A stretch of 64,000 bases of DNA from the NCBI RefSeq assembly GCF_020010925.1, contig NZ_JAGJBZ010000002.1, forward strand, positions 3,782,001-3,846,000, given 5' to 3'. The notes under the pieces are model-generated. The model was not told where the DNA came from. It was given only the letters and a program-made list of their open reading frames with translations, and did not search any database. The stretch's first letter is position 1, and every line of letters starts with the position of its first letter. This document shows positions 1-11,800 of this stretch, piece after piece. The DNA is from Streptomyces griseiscabiei (GTDB lineage: Bacteria > Actinomycetota > Actinomycetes > Streptomycetales > Streptomycetaceae). A program made the position numbers and the translations under genes.

Positions 1-3000
1 CGCCGCGCGGGCATCTCCTCCTTCGGCTTCAGCGGCACCAACGTGCACGCCATCCTCGAACAGGCACCGCCCGCCCCCGAGGAGACCGAGGCCGGGACCG
101 AGCCCGAAACCGGGCCGCGGGACGTGCCCTGGGTGCTGTCCGCCAAGTCGGCGCAGGCCCTGGCCCACCAGGCCCGGCGTCTGCGCGACCGCCTCGCCCA
201 GGCGGACGCCCCCGGCCCGCTCGACACCGGCTGCTCCCTGGCGACAGGCCGCACCCCCTTCGAACACCGCGCGGTGCTCCTCGGCACGGAGGGCGGCGCC
301 CCGTCGGCCGCCCTGGACAGCCTGGCTGCCGGTGAGGACGTCCCCGGGCTGATCCGAGGCACCGCCGACACCGACGGCCGCCGCGTGTTCGTCTTCCCCG
401 GCCAGGGCGCCCAGTGGGCCGGCATGGCGGTGGAACTCCTGGACACCTCACCGGTTTTCGCCGCCTCCGTCGCCGCCTGCGAGCAGGCACTGGAGCCTTA
501 CGTCGACTGGTCGCTCGACGCCGTGCTGCGCGGCGCCCCGGACACGCCTCCCTTCGAACGGGTCGACGTGGTCCAGCCCGCGCTGTGGGCCGTGATGGTC
601 TCGCTGGCCGCGCAGTGGCGCTCCTGGGGCGTCGAGCCCGACGCCGTCCTCGGCCACAGCCAGGGCGAGATCGCCGCCGCCGTGGTCGCCGGGGCCCTCT
701 CCCTGGACGACGGCGCCAAGGTCGTCGCCCTGCGCAGCCGGGCCATCCTCGCCCTCGCCGGGCACGGCGGCATGGTCTCCGTGGCCGTCCCGCGCGAGCG
801 AGCCGTCGAACTCGTCGCCCGGTGGTCCGGGCGCCTGTCCGTCGCCGCCGTCAACGGACCGTCCGCCGTGGTCGTCTCCGGCGACGCGGAGGCGCTGCGC
901 GAGCTGATCGCCCACTGCGAGGAGGCAGGCGTACGGGCCCGCGCCATCGCCGTCGACTACGCCTCCCACTCCACGCACGTCGAACGCATCCGCGACGAGG
1001 TGTCCGAGGTGCTCGCCGGTGTCAAGCCCGTCACCGGACAGGTGCCGCTGTTCTCCACCCTCACCGGCGACTGGCTCGACACCACGGAGATGGACGCCGG
1101 GTACTGGTACCGGAACCTGCGCGAGACCGTCGAGTTCGACGGTGCCGTGCGCGCCCTCGCCGACCAGCGCCACCAGGTCTTCGTCGAGGTCTCGCCGCAC
1201 CCGGTGCTCACCATGTCCGTCCAGGACACCCTGGAGGCCGTAGAGGCCCCGCAGACCGTCGTGACCGGCACCCTGCGCCGGGACGAGGGCGGCCTCGCCC
1301 GCGCGCTCACCTCGGCCGCCGAACTGTGGGTGCGTGGCGTCCCCGTCCAGTGGCCGGTCCTCTTCGAGGGCACCGGCGCCCGCCGCGCCGACCTGCCCAC
1401 CTACCCGTTCGAGCACAAGCGCTACTGGCTCCAGGGCGCCGAACCCACCGCGCGGGCGGGCACCGGGGACGAGGCGGACTCCGAGTTCTGGCGGATCGTC
1501 GAGCGCGGCGACGCCGAGGAGGCCGCCGGAGACCTCGCCGTCGACGCCGAGACGCTCGGCACGGTCCTGCCCGCCCTGAACGCCTGGCGCCGCAGGCAGC
1601 GAGACGGCGCCGCCGTCGACACCTGGCGCTACCGCGTCGACTGGCAGCCGGTCACCGACCCGCCCGCCGCCGCCCTCTCCGGCACCTGGCTCGTCGTCCT
1701 GCCCGAAGGCCACCAGGACGACCAGCTCGTACGGGACGCCCTCCTGACCGTCACCGAAGCCGGCGCCGAGGCCGTCACCGTGCTCCTCACGGACACCGAC
1801 GTCGACCGGGTCGGCCTCGCGGACCGGCTCACCACCGCCCTGGACGGCCGCACCCCGCACGGCGTCCTGTCGCTGCTGGCGATCGCCGGACGGCCGCACC
1901 CCGACCACCCCGCCGTCTCCGCCGGTTCGGCCCTCACCCTCGTCCTGGTGCAGGCGCTCGGCGACCTCGGCGTCGAAGCCCCGCTGTGGTGCGTCACCCA
2001 CGGCGCGGTCTCCACCGGTGACAGCGACCCGCTCACCGCACCCGACCAGGCACTGGTCTGGGGCACCGGCATGGTCGCCGCCCTGGAGCACCCCACCCGC
2101 TGGGGCGGTCTGGTCGACCTGCCGCAGGCCCTCAACTCCCTGTCCCGCGACCGGCTCCGCGCGGTCCTCGCCGACGCCACCGGAGAGGACCAGCTCGCCG
2201 TCCGCTCCGCCGGACTGCTCGGCCGACGCCTGGTCCGCGCCCCCCGCCCGCCCGGCACCCGGCCCGCGTGGAAGCCCCGGGGCACCGTCCTCGTCACCGG
2301 CGGCACGGGCGCCCTCGGCCCCCACGTCGCGCGCTGGCTCGCCCGAGGCGGCGCCGAGCACCTCGTCCTTCCCGGGCGGCGCGGCGCCGACGTCCCCGGC
2401 GCCGACGAACTGCGGGCCGAACTCGCCGAACTGGGCACCCGGCTGTCGCTGCCCGCCTGCGACGTCGCCGACCGCGCCCAGGTCGCCCGGCTGCTGACCT
2501 CACTGGAGGAACAGGGCACCCCCGTCACCGCCGTGTTCCACGCCGCCGCCTACATCCAGCTGGCCTCCCTGGACGACACCCCGCTCGACGCCTTCGCCGA
2601 GGTCGTCGCCGCCAAGGCGGACGGCGCCCGGCACCTGGACGAACTGCTCGACCACGAACTCGACGCGTTCGTCATGTTCTCCTCCATCGCCGGCGTCTGG
2701 GGCAGCAGCAACCACGCCGCCTACACCGCCGGCAACGCCTACCTCGACGCCCTCGCCGAACACCGCAGGGCCCGGGGCCTGAGCGCCACCACCGTCGACT
2801 GGGGTGTCTGGTCGGCCGCCAACCCCTGGACCGTCCGCGACACCGTCGACGACTCCGACTTCTACCGTGTCCAGAAGCAGGGCCTGCCCCTCATCGAGCC
2901 CGACCTCGCGCTCACCGGCCTCCAGCAGGCCCTCGACGACGACGAGACCGTCATCGCCCTCGCCGACGTCGACTGGGAGCAGTTCGCGGACGTCTTCGGC

Positions 3001-6000
3001 TCCGTACGCCCCAGCCGCCTGCTCACCGGCGTACCCGAGGCCAGGCGGCAGCTGGAGGAGGCCGCCGCGCCCGGTACGGACGCCACCCCGGCCGCCAACG
3101 TGCTGCGCGAGCGCCTGGACGGGCTCGCCGAGGCCGAGCAGCGCCGCATCACCCTGGACCTCGTCCGCACCCACGCCGCGGCCGTCCTCGGCCATGACTC
3201 CCCGGAACAGCTGCGGCCGGGCAGGGCGTTCCAGGAACTCGGCTTCGACTCGCTGACCGCCGTCGAACTGCGCAACCGGCTCCGCGCCGCCACCGGCCTC
3301 CCGCTGCCCGCCACCCTCGTCTTCGACTACCCGTCCGCGGCCGTGCTCGCCGAGCACATCCGCGCCGAGCTGCTCGGCGAGCACCGGACGCCCGCCACAC
3401 GGGAGCCCGCGCCCGCCGGCACCGGGGCGGCCGACGAGCCGATCGCGATCGTCGCGATGAGCTGCCGCTTCCCCGGCGGGGTGCACACCCCCGAACAGCT
3501 GTGGCGGCTGCTGGAGGAGGGCGGCGACGTCGTCTCGGAGTTCCCGACCGACCGCGGCTGGCCGCTGGAGTCCATGTTCGACCCCGACCCGGACCAGCCC
3601 GGCACCAGCTATGTGCGGCACGGCGGATTCCTCTACGACGCCGGTGACTTCGACGCCGACTTCTTCGGCATCTCCCCGCGCGAGGCGGTCGCCATGGACC
3701 CGCAGCAGCGACTGCTCCTGGAGACCTCCTGGGAGACCTTCGAACGCGCCGGTCTCGACCCGGACCGCCTGCGCGGCACCGACACCGGCGTCTTCACCGG
3801 CGTCAACTACCAGGACTACGGCGCCTCCGTGGCCCAGACCCAGGAGAACGAGGGCCACCTCCTCACCGGCAGCGCGGCCAGCGTGATCTCCGGCCGGATC
3901 TCCTACACCCTCGGCCTGGAGGGCCCCGCGGTCACCGTCGACACCGCCTGCTCCGCCTCCCTCGTCGCGGTGCACCTGGCCGCCCAGGCGCTGCGCGCCG
4001 GGGACTGCTCCCTCGCCCTGGCCGGCGGCGTCGCGGTGATGTCCAGCCCGGGCGCCATCATCAGCTTCGCCCGCCAGCGCGGCCTCGCCGCCGACGGCCG
4101 CTGCAAGGCGTTCTCCGACGCCGCCGACGGCATGGGCATGGCCGAGGGCGTCGGCGTGATCCTCCTCGAACGGCTCTCCGAGGCACAGCGGCACGGGCAC
4201 CCCGTGCTGGCCGTCCTGCGCGGCAGTGCCGTCAACCAGGACGGCGCCAGCAACGGCCTGACCGCTCCCAACGGCCCCTCCCAGCAGCGGGTCATCCGCG
4301 CCGCCCTCGCCAACGCCCGGCTCTCGGCGGCCGACATCGACGTCGTCGAGGCGCACGGCACCGGCACCACGCTCGGCGACCCCATCGAGGCCCAGGCCCT
4401 GCTCGCCACGTACGGGCAGGAGCGCTCCGACGGGCGCCCCCTGCTGATCGGCTCCCTGAAGTCCAACATCGGCCACACCCAGGCCGCCGCGGGCGTCGCC
4501 GGTGTGATCAAGACCGTCCTGGCGCTCCGGCACGGGCAGGTGCCGCGCACGCTGCACGTCGACCGGCCCTCGACCCAGGTCGACTGGACGGTCGGCGCCG
4601 TGGACGTGGTCACCGACGCGACCCCGTGGCCGGCGACGGGCCGCCCGCGCCGCGCCGGGATCTCCGCGTTCGGCATGAGCGGCACCAACGTGCACGCGAT
4701 CCTGGAAGAGGCCCCGCAGGAAACCCCGCGGCAGACACCTGGTCAGGCACCGGACCGGCCCGTCGCCTGGCCGCTGTCCGCGAAGTCCCCGGACGCCCTG
4801 CACGGCCAGGCCGCGCGCCTGACCACCCATCTGACCGAGGCACCGGACGACACGCCCGCCGACATCGGCCGGGCCCTGGCCGCCCGCACCGCCTTCGAAC
4901 ACCGCGCCGTCCTCGTCGGCGACGGCACCCGGCTCCCCGCCGCGCTGACCGCGCTCGCCGACGGAGGCACCGCCCCCGACCTCGTACGCGGCGTCGCCGG
5001 CACCGTGGGCCGTACGGTCTTCGTCTTCCCGGGTCAGGGTTCCCAATGGGCCGGTATGGCACGGGAGCTGCTGGACGAGTCGCCGGTGTTCGCGGCCCGG
5101 ATGGAGGAGTGCGAACGGGCACTGGCGCCCTTCGTCGACTGGTCGCTGCTCGACGCCGTGCGCTCGGGCAGTGCCTGGGACCGGGTGGACGTCGTCCAGC
5201 CCGCGCTGTTCGCGGTGATGGTGTCGCTGGCCGAGGTCTGGCGGTCCTTCGGTGTCGTACCGGACGCCGTCGTCGGCCACTCCCAGGGCGAGATCGCCGC
5301 CGCCGTCGTGGCGGGGGCGCTGTCCCTGGAGGACGCCGCCCAGGTGGTCGCCCTGCGCAGCAAGACGCTCGACGCGCTGGCCGGTCGCGGCGGCATGGCC
5401 TCCCTGTCCCTGCCCGCCGACCAGGCCGAGGCCGCCCTCGCGCCCTGGTCCGGCGCCCTGTCGGTCGCCGCTCTGAACGGCCCCGCCACCACCGTGGTCG
5501 CGGGCGACGCGGAGGCCCTGGCGGCCCTGCTCGCGCGGTGCGAGGCCCAGGGCGTACGGGCCCGGCGCATCGACGTCGACTACGCCTCGCACTCCGAGCA
5601 CGTCGAGGAGATCCACGGCATCCTCATGGACGCCCTGGCGGGCATCAAGCCGCTGCCGAGCGAGGTCCCGCTGTACTCCACGGTGGACGGCGGCTGGCTC
5701 GACACCACCGGCATGCACGCCGGCTACTGGTACCGCAACCTGCGGCGGACCGTCGGCTTCGACCCCGCCGTCCGAGCCCTGGCCGCCGAGGGGTTCACCT
5801 CCTTCGTCGAGGTCAGCCCGCACCCCGTGCTCACCATGGCCATCGAGGAGACCACCGAGAGCGCCGGACGCGAGGCCGTCGTCCTCGGCACGCTCCGCCG
5901 CGACGAGGGCGGCCTGCGACGCGTCCTCAAGTCGGCGGCCGAACTGTGGGTGCGCGGAGGCGCGGTCGACTGGACCGCCGCGTTCCCCGGCGACAGCACG

Positions 6001-8850
6001 GCCGAGCTGCCGACGTACGCCTTCCAGCGGCGCCGCTACTGGATCCAGCCGCCCGCGGCGACGCCCCGCGGCCCTGGTGCCACCGGCCACCCGCTGCTCG
6101 GCACGGCCGTCGAGGTCGCCGACACCGGGGACCTCGTGCTCACCGGCAGCCTGTCGACCCGCACCCACCCCTGGCTGGCGGACCACGCGGTCTCCGGGGT
6201 GGTCCTGCTGCCCGGCACCGGCTTCGTGGAACTGGCCGTACGCGCCGGCGACGAGGCGGACTGCCCCCGGGTCGAGGAACTGACACTCCAGGCACCGCTG
6301 GTGTTCGACCGGGACGCCGTCCGGATCCAGGTACGGGTCGGCGCGCCCGACGACTCCGGGCGGCGCACCCTCGGCGTGTTCTCCCGGGCCGAGGACGGCA
6401 ACGGCACCCCGTGGACCGGCCACGCCACCGGCGTCCTCGCCCCCGCCGGGGCCGACGACGCGACGGCCCACCCGTACGGCCCGGCCTGGCCGCCCGCCGG
6501 AGCGGAGCCGGTGCCCGTCGACGGCCTCTACGACCGGTTCGCGGACGCCGGCTACGGATACGGCCCCGCCTTCCACGGCCTGCGCGCCGCCTGGCGCCTC
6601 GGCCAGGACGTCTACGTGGAGGTCCGGCTCCCGGAGGACCAGCACACGGGGGCCGCCGGCTTCGGTCTGCACCCCGCGCTGCTGGACGCGGCCCTGCACG
6701 GTCTGTGGCTGGCCGCCCCGGACGGCGCCGACCAGGACGACGCGCCCGGCACCGCCAGGCTGCCCTTCGCCTGGGAAGGCGTGCGCCTGCACGCCTCCGG
6801 CGCGACCGAACTGCGCGTACGGCTGAGCTACGACGACACCGGCTCGGTCGCCCTGTCCGCCGCCGACCCGGCCGGCCGGCCCGTCGCCGACGTGGCGGCA
6901 CTGGCCATCCGGCCCATCGCCGTCGACGCCCTGCGCGGCGCCGCGGCGCCGGGACGCGACGCGCTGTTCACCCTGGGCTGGACCGCCCTGCCCGCCACCA
7001 CCGAGCCGCCCGTCGGCCGGTGGGCCGCCCTCGGCACCGAGCGACTGCTGCCCGAGACCCACGAGAACCTCGACGCGCTCACCGCCGCCGTGGACGGGGG
7101 CGCCGCCCTGCCCGACGTGGTCGTCACGCTCTGCCCGCCCGGCGGGAACACCGCGGACGCGGCCCGTACCGCGCTCGCGGGCACCCTGCGCCTGCTGCAG
7201 ACCTGGCTGGCCGACGACCGCTGGGCCGACACCCGCCTGGTCCTCGTCACCCGGGGCGGTGTCGCCACCGCGCGCGGCGAGGACATCGGCGACCTGGCCG
7301 CCGCCGCCGTGTGGGGGCTCGTGCGCTCCGCGCAGTCCGAACACCCCGACCGGTTCGTCCTCGTCGACGCCGAGGACCCGGCCGAGGCGCTGAAAGCTCT
7401 GCCCGCCGCGCTGTCCGCCACGGAACCCCAGCTCGCGGTACGCGACGGACGGACCCTCGCACCCCGCCTGACCAGGACCCCGCCGACGGACGCCGAGGCC
7501 GCGGCCGGCAAACCCTGGGACCCCGAGGGCACGGTGCTCGTCACGGGCGCCTTCGGCGTCCTCGGCGGCCTGGTGGCCCGTCACCTGGTCACCGGGCACG
7601 GGGTACGGCACCTGCTGCTGACCGGGCGGCGCGGCGCCGACACCCCCGAGGCGACCGCCCTGGTCGACGAACTCACCGCCCTGGGCGCCCGGGTGGAGAC
7701 CGCCGCCTGCGACACGGCCGACCGGGACGCCCTGGCCGGACTCCTCGCGGGCGTCCCCGACACCCACCCGCTCACCGCCGTGGTCCACTCGGCCGGCGTC
7801 CTCGACGACGGGGTCATCGGCTCGCTGACCCCCGAGCGCCTCGACCGCGTCCTGCGCCCCAAGGCGGACGCCGCGCTCCACCTGCACGAGCTGACCCGCG
7901 ACCTGCCGCTGGCCGCGTTCGTGCTCTTCTCGTCCGCCTCCGGCACCGTCGGCAGCTCCGGGCAGGGCAACTACGCGGCGGCCAACGCCTTCCTGGACGC
8001 GCTCGCCCAGCACCGTCGCGCCCGGGGCCTGCCCGCGCAGTCGATCGCCTGGGGCATGTGGGCCGAGCGCTCCGCGCTGACCGGCACCCTCGACGAGGTC
8101 GACCTGCGGCGCATGGCCCGCGGCGGCGTGGGGGCACTCACCTCCGACGAGGGCCTCGCCCTGTTCGACGCCGCCCTCGAACGGGACGACGCCGTGCTGG
8201 TCCCGGTCCGGCTCGACCTGGCCAGGCTCCGCGCCAGGGCGGGCACCGGCGCCGTACCCGCCCTCTTCCGCGCACTGGTGCGCGGCGCCGCCCGCCGGAC
8301 GGCGGCCACCGGCGGCGCCGTCGACGGGGCGGACGCCCTGCGCGGGAGGCTCGCGGGCCTGGCCGCCGACGACGCCCGCGCCGTCCTCGCCGACCTGGTG
8401 TGCGCGCACGCCGCCGACGTGCTCGGGCACGCCGGAGCCTCGGCCGTCGACCCCGAACGCGCCTTCCGGCAGCTCGGCTTCGACTCGCTGACCGCGGTGG
8501 AACTGCGCAACCGCCTCAACGCGGCCACCGGACTGCGGCTCCCGGCCACCCTGGTGTTCGACTACCCGAGCCCGGCGGCCGTCGCCGGGTACTGCGCCGA
8601 CCGTCTCGCCCCGGCCGGCCCCCCGCGGGCCGCGGCGGCGCCGGCTCCGGCCGACGAGGAGATCACCCGTGCGCTGTCCACGATCCCGCTGGACAGACTG
8701 CGCGACTCCGGCCTGCTGGAGGCACTGCTGCGTCTGGCCGGACCGGACCGGGAGGGCGGCACACCGGAGTCGTCCGAACGGACGGCCGACATCCAGGAGA
8801 TGGACGTGGACGGCCTCGTACGGCTGGCACTGGGGAGCGAGAGTGCCTGA
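1..8850 (+). CDS. Modular type I PKS, 5' end outside window: (KS end)-AT-KR-ACP / KS-AT-DH-KR-ACP
   Basis: The reading frame is open from base 1, so the protein begins upstream; 2949 residues are visible. Residues 1-20 are a KS tail. The first module has AT (PGQGAQW near 132, GHSQG Ser 220, YASH 320-323, the methylmalonyl signature), KR (TGGTG near 766, Tyr 908) and ACP (GFDSL Ser 1084). Its KR has Trp 900 and His 905 at the positions called W141 and H146, and no LDD, which predicts an A2-type KR. The second module has KS (Cys 1317, His 1452 and 1492), AT (Ser 1761, YASH 1861, methylmalonyl), DH (His 2062 in HxxxGxxxxP, Asp 2229), B-type KR (LDD; Tyr 2658) and ACP (Ser 2829). The C-terminus is a helical docking region ending in acidic residues. 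A KR-only module followed by a DH-KR module fits the C6-C7 and C4-C5 units of a concanamycin/bafilomycin-type macrolide (inference). Confidence 0.95.
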   Translation, partial: RRAGISSFGFSGTNVHAILEQAPPAPEETEAGTEPETGPRDVPWVLSAKSAQALAHQARRLRDRLAQADAPGPLDTGCSLATGRTPFEHRAVLLGTEGGAPSAALDSLAAGEDVPGLIRGTADTDGRRVFVFPGQGAQWAGMAVELLDTSPVFAASVAACEQALEPYVDWSLDAVLRGAPDTPPFERVDVVQPALWAVMVSLAAQWRSWGVEPDAVLGHSQGEIAAAVVAGALSLDDGAKVVALRSRAILALAGHGGMVSVAVPRERAVELVARWSGRLSVAAVNGPSAVVVSGDAEALRELIAHCEEAGVRARAIAVDYASHSTHVERIRDEVSEVLAGVKPVTGQVPLFSTLTGDWLDTTEMDAGYWYRNLRETVEFDGAVRALADQRHQVFVEVSPHPVLTMSVQDTLEAVEAPQTVVTGTLRRDEGGLARALTSAAELWVRGVPVQWPVLFEGTGARRADLPTYPFEHKRYWLQGAEPTARAGTGDEADSEFWRIVERGDAEEAAGDLAVDAETLGTVLPALNAWRRRQRDGAAVDTWRYRVDWQPVTDPPAAALSGTWLVVLPEGHQDDQLVRDALLTVTEAGAEAVTVLLTDTDVDRVGLADRLTTALDGRTPHGVLSLLAIAGRPHPDHPAVSAGSALTLVLVQALGDLGVEAPLWCVTHGAVSTGDSDPLTAPDQALVWGTGMVAALEHPTRWGGLVDLPQALNSLSRDRLRAVLADATGEDQLAVRSAGLLGRRLVRAPRPPGTRPAWKPRGTVLVTGGTGALGPHVARWLARGGAEHLVLPGRRGADVPGADELRAELAELGTRLSLPACDVADRAQVARLLTSLEEQGTPVTAVFHAAAYIQLASLDDTPLDAFAEVVAAKADGARHLDELLDHELDAFVMFSSIAGVWGSSNHAAYTAGNAYLDALAEHRRARGLSATTVDWGVWSAANPWTVRDTVDDSDFYRVQKQGLPLIEPDLALTGLQQALDDDETVIALADVDWEQFADVFGSVRPSRLLTGVPEARRQLEEAAAPGTDATPAANVLRERLDGLAEAEQRRITLDLVRTHAAAVLGHDSPEQLRPGRAFQELGFDSLTAVELRNRLRAATGLPLPATLVFDYPSAAVLAEHIRAELLGEHRTPATREPAPAGTGAADEPIAIVAMSCRFPGGVHTPEQLWRLLEEGGDVVSEFPTDRGWPLESMFDPDPDQPGTSYVRHGGFLYDAGDFDADFFGISPREAVAMDPQQRLLLETSWETFERAGLDPDRLRGTDTGVFTGVNYQDYGASVAQTQENEGHLLTGSAASVISGRISYTLGLEGPAVTVDTACSASLVAVHLAAQALRAGDCSLALAGGVAVMSSPGAIISFARQRGLAADGRCKAFSDAADGMGMAEGVGVILLERLSEAQRHGHPVLAVLRGSAVNQDGASNGLTAPNGPSQQRVIRAALANARLSAADIDVVEAHGTGTTLGDPIEAQALLATYGQERSDGRPLLIGSLKSNIGHTQAAAGVAGVIKTVLALRHGQVPRTLHVDRPSTQVDWTVGAVDVVTDATPWPATGRPRRAGISAFGMSGTNVHAILEEAPQETPRQTPGQAPDRPVAWPLSAKSPDALHGQAARLTTHLTEAPDDTPADIGRALAARTAFEHRAVLVGDGTRLPAALTALADGGTAPDLVRGVAGTVGRTVFVFPGQGSQWAGMARELLDESPVFAARMEECERALAPFVDWSLLDAVRSGSAWDRVDVVQPALFAVMVSLAEVWRSFGVVPDAVVGHSQGEIAAAVVAGALSLEDAAQVVALRSKTLDALAGRGGMASLSLPADQAEAALAPWSGALSVAALNGPATTVVAGDAEALAALLARCEAQGVRARRIDVDYASHSEHVEEIHGILMDALAGIKPLPSEVPLYSTVDGGWLDTTGMHAGYWYRNLRRTVGFDPAVRALAAEGFTSFVEVSPHPVLTMAIEETTESAGREAVVLGTLRRDEGGLRRVLKSAAELWVRGGAVDWTAAFPGDSTAELPTYAFQRRRYWIQPPAATPRGPGATGHPLLGTAVEVADTGDLVLTGSLSTRTHPWLADHAVSGVVLLPGTGFVELAVRAGDEADCPRVEELTLQAPLVFDRDAVRIQVRVGAPDDSGRRTLGVFSRAEDGNGTPWTGHATGVLAPAGADDATAHPYGPAWPPAGAEPVPVDGLYDRFADAGYGYGPAFHGLRAAWRLGQDVYVEVRLPEDQHTGAAGFGLHPALLDAALHGLWLAAPDGADQDDAPGTARLPFAWEGVRLHASGATELRVRLSYDDTGSVALSAADPAGRPVADVAALAIRPIAVDALRGAAAPGRDALFTLGWTALPATTEPPVGRWAALGTERLLPETHENLDALTAAVDGGAALPDVVVTLCPPGGNTADAARTALAGTLRLLQTWLADDRWADTRLVLVTRGGVATARGEDIGDLAAAAVWGLVRSAQSEHPDRFVLVDAEDPAEALKALPAALSATEPQLAVRDGRTLAPRLTRTPPTDAEAAAGKPWDPEGTVLVTGAFGVLGGLVARHLVTGHGVRHLLLTGRRGADTPEATALVDELTALGARVETAACDTADRDALAGLLAGVPDTHPLTAVVHSAGVLDDGVIGSLTPERLDRVLRPKADAALHLHELTRDLPLAAFVLFSSASGTVGSSGQGNYAAANAFLDALAQHRRARGLPAQSIAWGMWAERSALTGTLDEVDLRRMARGGVGALTSDEGLALFDAALERDDAVLVPVRLDLARLRARAGTGAVPALFRALVRGAARRTAATGGAVDGADALRGRLAGLAADDARAVLADLVCAHAADVLGHAGASAVDPERAFRQLGFDSLTAVELRNRLNAATGLRLPATLVFDYPSPAAVAGYCADRLAPAGPPRAAAAPAPADEEITRALSTIPLDRLRDSGLLEALLRLAGPDREGGTPESSERTADIQEMDVDGLVRLALGSESA

Positions 8851-8886
8851 CCGCGTACCGGCCCGGAACGGGATGTGAGGAGAGGG

Positions 8887-11800
8887 ATGTCCACGGACAA
8901 GGTGGTCGAGGCGCTGCGCGCCTCCCTGCTGGAGAACGAGCGGCTGCGGGGCGAGAACACGCGGCTGCGCGACGAGTCGCGGGAACCGGTCGCCGTCGTC
9001 GCCATGAGCTGCCGCTTCCCGGGCGGGGTCCGCACCCCGGAGGACCTGTGGCGGCTGCTCGTCGAAGAACGCGACGCGGTCGGCGAGTTCCCCGCAGACC
9101 GGGGCTGGGACGCCGCCGCGCTGTACGACCCCGACCCCGACACCCCGGGCACGTCCAACACGCGCGAGGGCGGCTTCCTGCACGACGCCTGCGGCTTCGA
9201 CGCCGGCTTCTTCGGGATCTCGCCCCGCGAGGCCCTGGCCATGGACCCCCAGCAGCGACTCCTGCTGGAGACCTGCTGGGAGGCCGTCGAGCGCGGCGGC
9301 ATCGACCCGCTGTCCCTGCGCGGCAGCCGCACCGGCGTCTACGCGGGCGTCATGTACAACGAGTACGGCGCCCGGCTGGCCCGGATACCGGAGGACGTCG
9401 AGGCGTTCATCGGCACCGGCACCGTGCCCAGCGTGGTCACCGGCCGGATCGCCTACACCCTCGGCCTGGAGGGCCCGGCCGTCACGATCGACACCGCGTG
9501 CTCGTCGTCGCTGGTCGCCCTCCACCTGGCCTGCCAGGCGCTGCGGGCGGGAGAGATCTCCCTCGCCCTGGCGGGCGGCGTCACCGTGATGTCCACACCG
9601 AGCCTGTACGTCGGATTCAGCCGCCAACGCGGCCTCGCGCCCGACGGCCGCAGCAAGTCGTTCGCCGCAGCCGCCGACGGCGCCGGCTTCGGCGAGGGCG
9701 TCGGCGTGCTGCTCCTCGAACGCCTCTCGGACGCCCGGCGCAACGGCCACCCCGTGCTCGCGCTGGTCCGGGGCTCGGCGGTCAACCAGGACGGCGCCAG
9801 CAACGGCATGACCGCGCCCAACGGCCCTTCCCAGCAACGGGTGATCCAGCAGGCCCTGGCGGCGGCCGGCCTCTCGCCGGCCGAGGTCGACGCGGTGGAG
9901 GCCCACGGCACGGGCACCCGCCTCGGCGACCCCATCGAGGCCCAGGCGCTGCTGGCCACCTACGGGCAGAACCGCCCGGCGGGCCGGCCGCTGCTGCTCG
10001 GCTCGCTCAAGTCCAACCTCACGCACACCCAGGCCGCCGCCGGGGTCGGCGGCGTCATGAAGATGGTGCTCGCGATGCGCCACGGCCTGCTGCCCCGCAC
10101 CCTGCACCTCGACCGTCCCACCCCGCAGGTCGACTGGACCGAGGGCGACATCGCCCTGCTCACCGAGGCCACCCCCTGGCCGGAGACCGATCACCCCCGC
10201 CGCGCCGGCGTCTCCTCCTTCGGCGCCAGCGGCACCAACGCCCACACCGTTCTGGAGGCGCCGCCCGCCGACGTACCCGCCGATGGCGCGATACGTGACG
10301 AGGTACCAGGCCCGGTCGCCTGGGCGCTGTCCGCGAAGGGCGAGGCGGCACTGCGCGGACAGGCCGCCGCCCTGCACGCCCATCTGACCGACACCCCGCA
10401 GGCGCACCCCCTGGACGTGGGCTTCTCGCTGGCCACCGCCCGGTCCGGGTTCGCCGACCGAGCCGTCGTCGTCGGCGACGACCGTCCCGCGCTGCTGTCC
10501 GGTCTGGCCGCGCTGGCCGCCGGACGGCCCGACCCGGCGGTCGTCTCCGCCCGCGCGCGGCCCGGACGCAAGGCCGTCTTCGTCTTCCCCGGCCTCGGCT
10601 CGCAGTGGCCCGGCATGGCCGCCGGGCTGCTCGACGAGTCACCCGTGTTCACGGCCAGGATGGCGGACTGCGCACAGGCACTCGCCCCGCACATCGACTG
10701 GTCGGTCACCGACGTCCTGCGCGGCGCGCCCGGCGCGCCGTCCCTGGACCGGGTGGACGTCCTCCAGCCCGCGCTGTTCTCCGTGATGGTGTCGCTGGCC
10801 GCGCTGTGGCGGTCGTACGGCGTCGAGCCCGCCGCCGTCGTCGGCCACAGCCAGGGCGAGGTCGCCGCCGCCTGTGTCGCGGGCGCCCTCACCCTGGAGG
10901 ACGGGGCCCGCGTGGTCGCGCTGCGCAGCCGGGCGCTGGCCGGACTCGCCGGTGGCGGCGGCATGGCCACCGTCGTGCTCTCCGCGGCCGAACTCGCCCC
11001 GTACCTGGAACGCCGCTCGGGCAAGGTCACGGTCGCCGCCGTCAACGGGCCGCGCGTGCTCGTCGTCGCCGGACCCGGCGACGAGGTCGGCGCCCTCGTC
11101 GACGAACTCTCCGCCGAGGGCGTCATGGCCTGGCGCATCCCGGTGGACTACGCCTCCCACTCGGACGACGTGAGCACCGTACGCGACCGGCTGCGCGAGG
11201 ACCTGTCCTCGCTCGTCCCCAAGGCCCCGGCCGTGCCCCTGCTGTCCACGGTGGACGCCGACTGGATCGGGGCCGGCGACCTCACCCACGCGTACTGGTA
11301 CCGCAACCTCCGGCAGACCGTCCGCTTCCACGACGCGATACGCCTGCTCCTCGACGCCGGGCACCGCACCTTCGTCGAGGTGAGCCCTCACCCGCTGCTC
11401 ACCTACGGCATCGGCGACACCGCGGCCGACGCCGGCGCGGACGACGCCGTGGTGCTGGGCACCCTGCGGCGCGACGAGGGCGGTCTGCACCGGATGTTGC
11501 TGGCGCTCGGCGAGGCGCACGCGAACGGCGTGGCCGTCGACTGGCGGCGCGTGTTCGACGGCACCGGGGCCCGTCCCACCGACCTGCCCACGTACGCCTT
11601 CCAGCGCACCCACTACTGGCTCGACGTGCCCGCACACGCCGGGGACCCCGAGTCGGCCGGCCAGACGGAGACGGGCCACCCGCTGCTCACCGCGGCCGTG
11701 GATCTGCCGGACGGCGACGGAGTCCTCTTCACAGGGCGCCTGTCACCGCGCACCCATCCGTGGCTGGCGGACCACGCGGTCTCCGGCACGGTGCTGCTGC

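Noticed and set aside
4626..10298. A 1890-codon plus-strand frame overlapping both PKS genes
   Set aside because: Arg/Pro-rich shadow frame without domains; it crosses the real gene boundary at 8850-8887.
2500..10407. A 2635-codon open frame on the minus strand opposite the PKS genes
   Set aside because: Its composition (Gly/Arg/Val-rich, no domains) is that of the antisense of high-GC coding DNA, and it lies across two PKS genes with clear catalytic motifs in the plus frame.
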